Below are positions 5,234 through 7,936 of a DNA stretch of 7,936 nt, piece by piece (position 1 is the stretch's first letter; the number at the start of each line of letters is the position of its first letter). Made by a program: the position numbers and the translations under genes. The stretch spans positions 1-7,936 of the forward strand of contig JASHWA010000583.1 in the NCBI GenBank assembly GCA_030044325.1, in the 5' to 3' direction. The DNA is from Bryobacteraceae bacterium (GTDB taxonomy: Bacteria; Acidobacteriota; Terriglobia; Bryobacterales; Bryobacteraceae). Below the pieces are notes generated by a model. It searched no databases. It was given only the letters and a program-made list of their open reading frames with translations, and was not told where the DNA came from.

Positions 5234-6412
5234 TTACTCCGGGGGCTTGGTGGTATTGCCCAAACCGAGCTTGCGCAGGTCCTCGCGCAGGGCGGCTTCT
5301 CCGCGCGCGCCGACCTCGTAGGACGCGATGTTGCCGTCGCGGTCGATCAGGACGATGGTGGGGAAGGCGTTGACGGCGAGCGAGCCGATCAGCTCGTGGG
5401 TGCTGGCGAGCGGAACGATGGTGTAGGGAATGCTGAACGATTTCAAAAAATTTTCGATGGCGGAATTCTGGTCGTCGATGTTCACGGAGACCACGGCGAG
5501 GCCGTCGCCGCGAAACTCGTTATGCAGTTTTTCGAGCAGGGGAAGCTCGCGCTTGCAAGGCTGGCACCACAGGGCCCAGAAATCGAGCAGGACCACTTTT
5601 CCGCGCAGCGCGGCGAGATCGAAATCGGCGCCGTCGAACGACCTGGTTTTGAGATCGGGCGCGGGTTTGCCGACGACGTCGGGCTTTTGAATTCCGGGAA
5701 GCGTCCAGTCGCCGGTTTGCGTGGCGCCGGCGGGAGGCGTGAAGGCGAACAGAGCATCGGGCAGATCGGGATTGAAGCGAATCGAGGTGGTGCGGGTCGA
5801 TTGGGTCATGTGCACGGGAACGGCCGCGCCGGGGAGTTGGAGCGTCGCCTGCAGCGCGGTCTGGAGATTGACGTGATGCAGCTTGCTGATCCAGGTGCGC
5901 TGCGCGGCGTCCTGAACGGTGAGGCCCTGATCGGGAAGCTCGATTGCGCCGTACACCGTTTCGACGATCCAGCAGGGAATGCGGTCGGCGCCGACTTTTA
6001 AAATTTCCTCTCCGTCGAGCTTCACCGATTTTATGAATTTGCTGATATCGGGGACGCTGCTGGGGAGCATTCCGGTGCGGGTGGTATTTTCGGGAACGGC
6101 GGCGGCGTCGCGCTCTATGTACTGGTTGAGCGGGGTCAGGAGAATCCAGGTGTGCTCGCCGTCGCTGACGATGGTTAACCCTCCGGCCTGGCTTTTGGAC
6201 TCGACGCGCATGCGATCGGGACGGCGGACGGAAACGGTGGAGGGCATTTCGAGATGGCTTTCGATGCGGCCGCCGTGCATCAGGACGGAAACGGTGGATT
6301 TGATTTCGTAGCTTTTGTACTGGCGGATGGCGGCGGCGGAGTCGCGCAGCAACTGGCGCGGATCGGGCTGGGAGAACAGCAGGGATGGAATCAGGAGCAG
6401 CGCGAGCCGCAT
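5234..6412 (-). CDS. Periplasmic LolA-like domain fused to a TlpA/ResA thioredoxin
   Basis: A 392-residue exported protein. Residues 1-~15 are a short signal peptide (MRLALLLIPSLLFSQ). Residues ~18-225 look like a LolA/DUF2092-type beta-sheet domain: QYKSYEIKSTVSV, SVRRPDRMRVES, VSDGEHTWIL and a closing RFNPDLPDALFAFTPP. Residues ~243-385 are a TlpA/ResA thioredoxin: VGKPAPDL, KVVLLDFWALWCQPCKRELP with redox CxxC at 283-286, VVSVNIDD, and the cis-proline segment NAFPTIVLIDRDG (Pro351). The C-terminal part should carry out thiol-disulfide exchange in the periplasm. The N-terminal part may bind a lipid or a lipid-modified protein, as LolA does, but that is analogy. Cys147, in the first domain, is a further thiol. 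The gene follows tsaD by 42 bp on the same strand and is convergent with lptD. The ATG is the only usual start codon in frame after the tsaD stop; its ribosome site is weak. The client is unknown. Confidence 0.87.
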   Translation of the reverse strand: MRLALLLIPSLLFSQPDPRQLLRDSAAAIRQYKSYEIKSTVSVLMHGGRIESHLEMPSTVSVRRPDRMRVESKSQAGGLTIVSDGEHTWILLTPLNQYIERDAAAVPENTTRTGMLPSSVPDISKFIKSVKLDGEEILKVGADRIPCWIVETVYGAIELPDQGLTVQDAAQRTWISKLHHVNLQTALQATLQLPGAAVPVHMTQSTRTTSIRFNPDLPDALFAFTPPAGATQTGDWTLPGIQKPDVVGKPAPDLKTRSFDGADFDLAALRGKVVLLDFWALWCQPCKRELPLLEKLHNEFRGDGLAVVSVNIDDQNSAIENFLKSFSIPYTIVPLASTHELIGSLAVNAFPTIVLIDRDGNIASYEVGARGEAALREDLRKLGLGNTTKPPE

Positions 6413-6454
6413 AGCTTCATGGTAGAAGAATGGCGGCCGCGAGTGAGCGCGAAT

Positions 6455-7519
<1,065 letters not shown>

Positions 7520-7596
7520 ACGTGATTTGAAGAAGAGGACACGGTTCTCGCCCAACGCGCTCCATTACTGGCGCGCCTCGCCGGCCATCGTAACAA

Positions 7597-7602
7597 CATA
7601 AT
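7597..7602 (+). promoter_or_regulatory. Possible -10 element of queA
   Basis: CATAAT (five of six consensus bases) lies in a small AT-rich patch of the 88-bp tsaD/queA gap. Transcription from it would start at about 7608-7609, on the queA start codon itself. No good -35 is seen at 15-18 bp upstream. On the other strand the same patch reads TATTAT (7603-7598) and could serve tsaD. Confidence 0.25.
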
Positions 7603-7607
7603 AAAGG

Positions 7608-7936
7608 TTGCAGCTCTCCGATTTCGATTATCGCCTGCCGGAAGAATTGATCGCGCAGCAGCCGCTTGAAGACCGCGCCGGAGCGCGGATGCTGGTGGTC
7701 GATCGCGGCGCGGGAACCTGGCAGGATCGCGTGTTTCGGGAGTTTCCGGAGTTCGTTCGAGCGGGCGATTGCATCGTGCTGAACGATTCGCGCGTGTTCC
7801 CCTCGCGGCTGTATGGGACGCGCGCGCATGGAACGGGCGGGCGCGTGGAGATTTTCCTAACCAGGCAGATTTCGGCCGACGCGCTCACCTGGGAAGCGCT
7901 GGTGCGGCCGGGGCGCAAGATGCGATCGGGCGAGCG
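7608..7936 (+). CDS. queA: S-adenosylmethionine:tRNA ribosyltransferase-isomerase QueA (3' end outside window)
   Basis: QueA moves the ribosyl group of S-adenosylmethionine to 7-aminomethyl-7-deazaguanine at tRNA position 34, making epoxyqueuosine in the queuosine pathway, in the cytosol. The first 109 codons are present. The N-terminus MQLSDFDYRLPEELIAQQPLE is typical of the family, followed by RMLVVDR (27-33) and the conserved VLNDSRVFPSRLYG (57-70) and GRVEIFL (78-84). The catalytic C-terminal half is outside the window. The start must be TTG at 7608: an in-frame TAA sits at 7602-7604 and the family N-terminus begins exactly there. AAAGG directly abuts the TTG, too close for normal Shine-Dalgarno use. 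The gene is divergent from tsaD. Confidence 0.94.
   Translation, partial: MQLSDFDYRLPEELIAQQPLEDRAGARMLVVDRGAGTWQDRVFREFPEFVRAGDCIVLNDSRVFPSRLYGTRAHGTGGRVEIFLTRQISADALTWEALVRPGRKMRSGE

Noticed and set aside
7603..7612. AAAGGTTGCA before queA, resembling the AGGTTGCT terminus of the hairpin elements
   Set aside because: There is no opposing arm and no GGGGAC core nearby; the bases after it are queA codons, so a chance match is likelier.

Overview
The window is GC-rich DNA from a diderm bacterium, and its gene content and protein style point to the phylum Acidobacteriota (Solibacter/Bryobacter-like). The signs are a winged-helix/Ser-Thr kinase hybrid, a small secreted HEIGH metalloprotease of a type common in that phylum, a LolA-like domain fused to a TlpA-type thioredoxin, and an LptD that proves an LPS-type outer membrane. 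The phylum assignment is inference from memory of protein families, not a search result.

Layout. (1) 1-931, minus: the 5' part of a protein kinase with an N-terminal OmpR/CadC-type DNA-binding domain, cut by the window edge. Its leader (932-~1000) is almost entirely a hairpin element. (2) 1159-1752, plus: a secreted zinc metalloprotease, divergent from the kinase. (3) 1758-2615, minus: a zinc-ribbon/RDD membrane protein, convergent with the protease and only 5 bp away. (4) About 2616-2820: a dense regulatory stretch between the divergent RDD gene and lptD, with a 12-bp palindrome, a sigma70-like promoter, an 8-bp dyad on the start point and a second copy of the hairpin element. (5) ~2756-5173, plus: lptD, the outer-membrane LPS translocon barrel, with an unusual, poorly defined start. 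(6) 5234-6412, minus: the LolA-like/TlpA fusion. (7) 6455-7519, minus: tsaD (t6A37 tRNA modification), 42 bp upstream of the TlpA fusion and probably co-transcribed with it. (8) 7608-7936, plus: the 5' part of queA (queuosine synthesis), divergent from tsaD.

How the genes fit together. Much of the window serves the envelope: LptD in the outer membrane, a periplasmic redox protein, a secreted protease and a membrane RDD protein. LptD carries the conserved Cys-Cys pair, so it probably depends on periplasmic disulfide chemistry, which makes the neighbouring thioredoxin fusion suggestive. tsaD and queA both modify the tRNA anticodon loop (positions 37 and 34) and share one short intergenic region.

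The most interesting non-coding signal is a pair of related 55-63 bp hairpin elements with terminal AGG...CCT and an internal AAAGGGGAC. Both lie in the presumed 5' leader of a gene, in the same orientation relative to it. I see no CRISPR array, tRNA, rRNA, transposase gene or integrated element. No gene-free stretch exceeds 300 bp.
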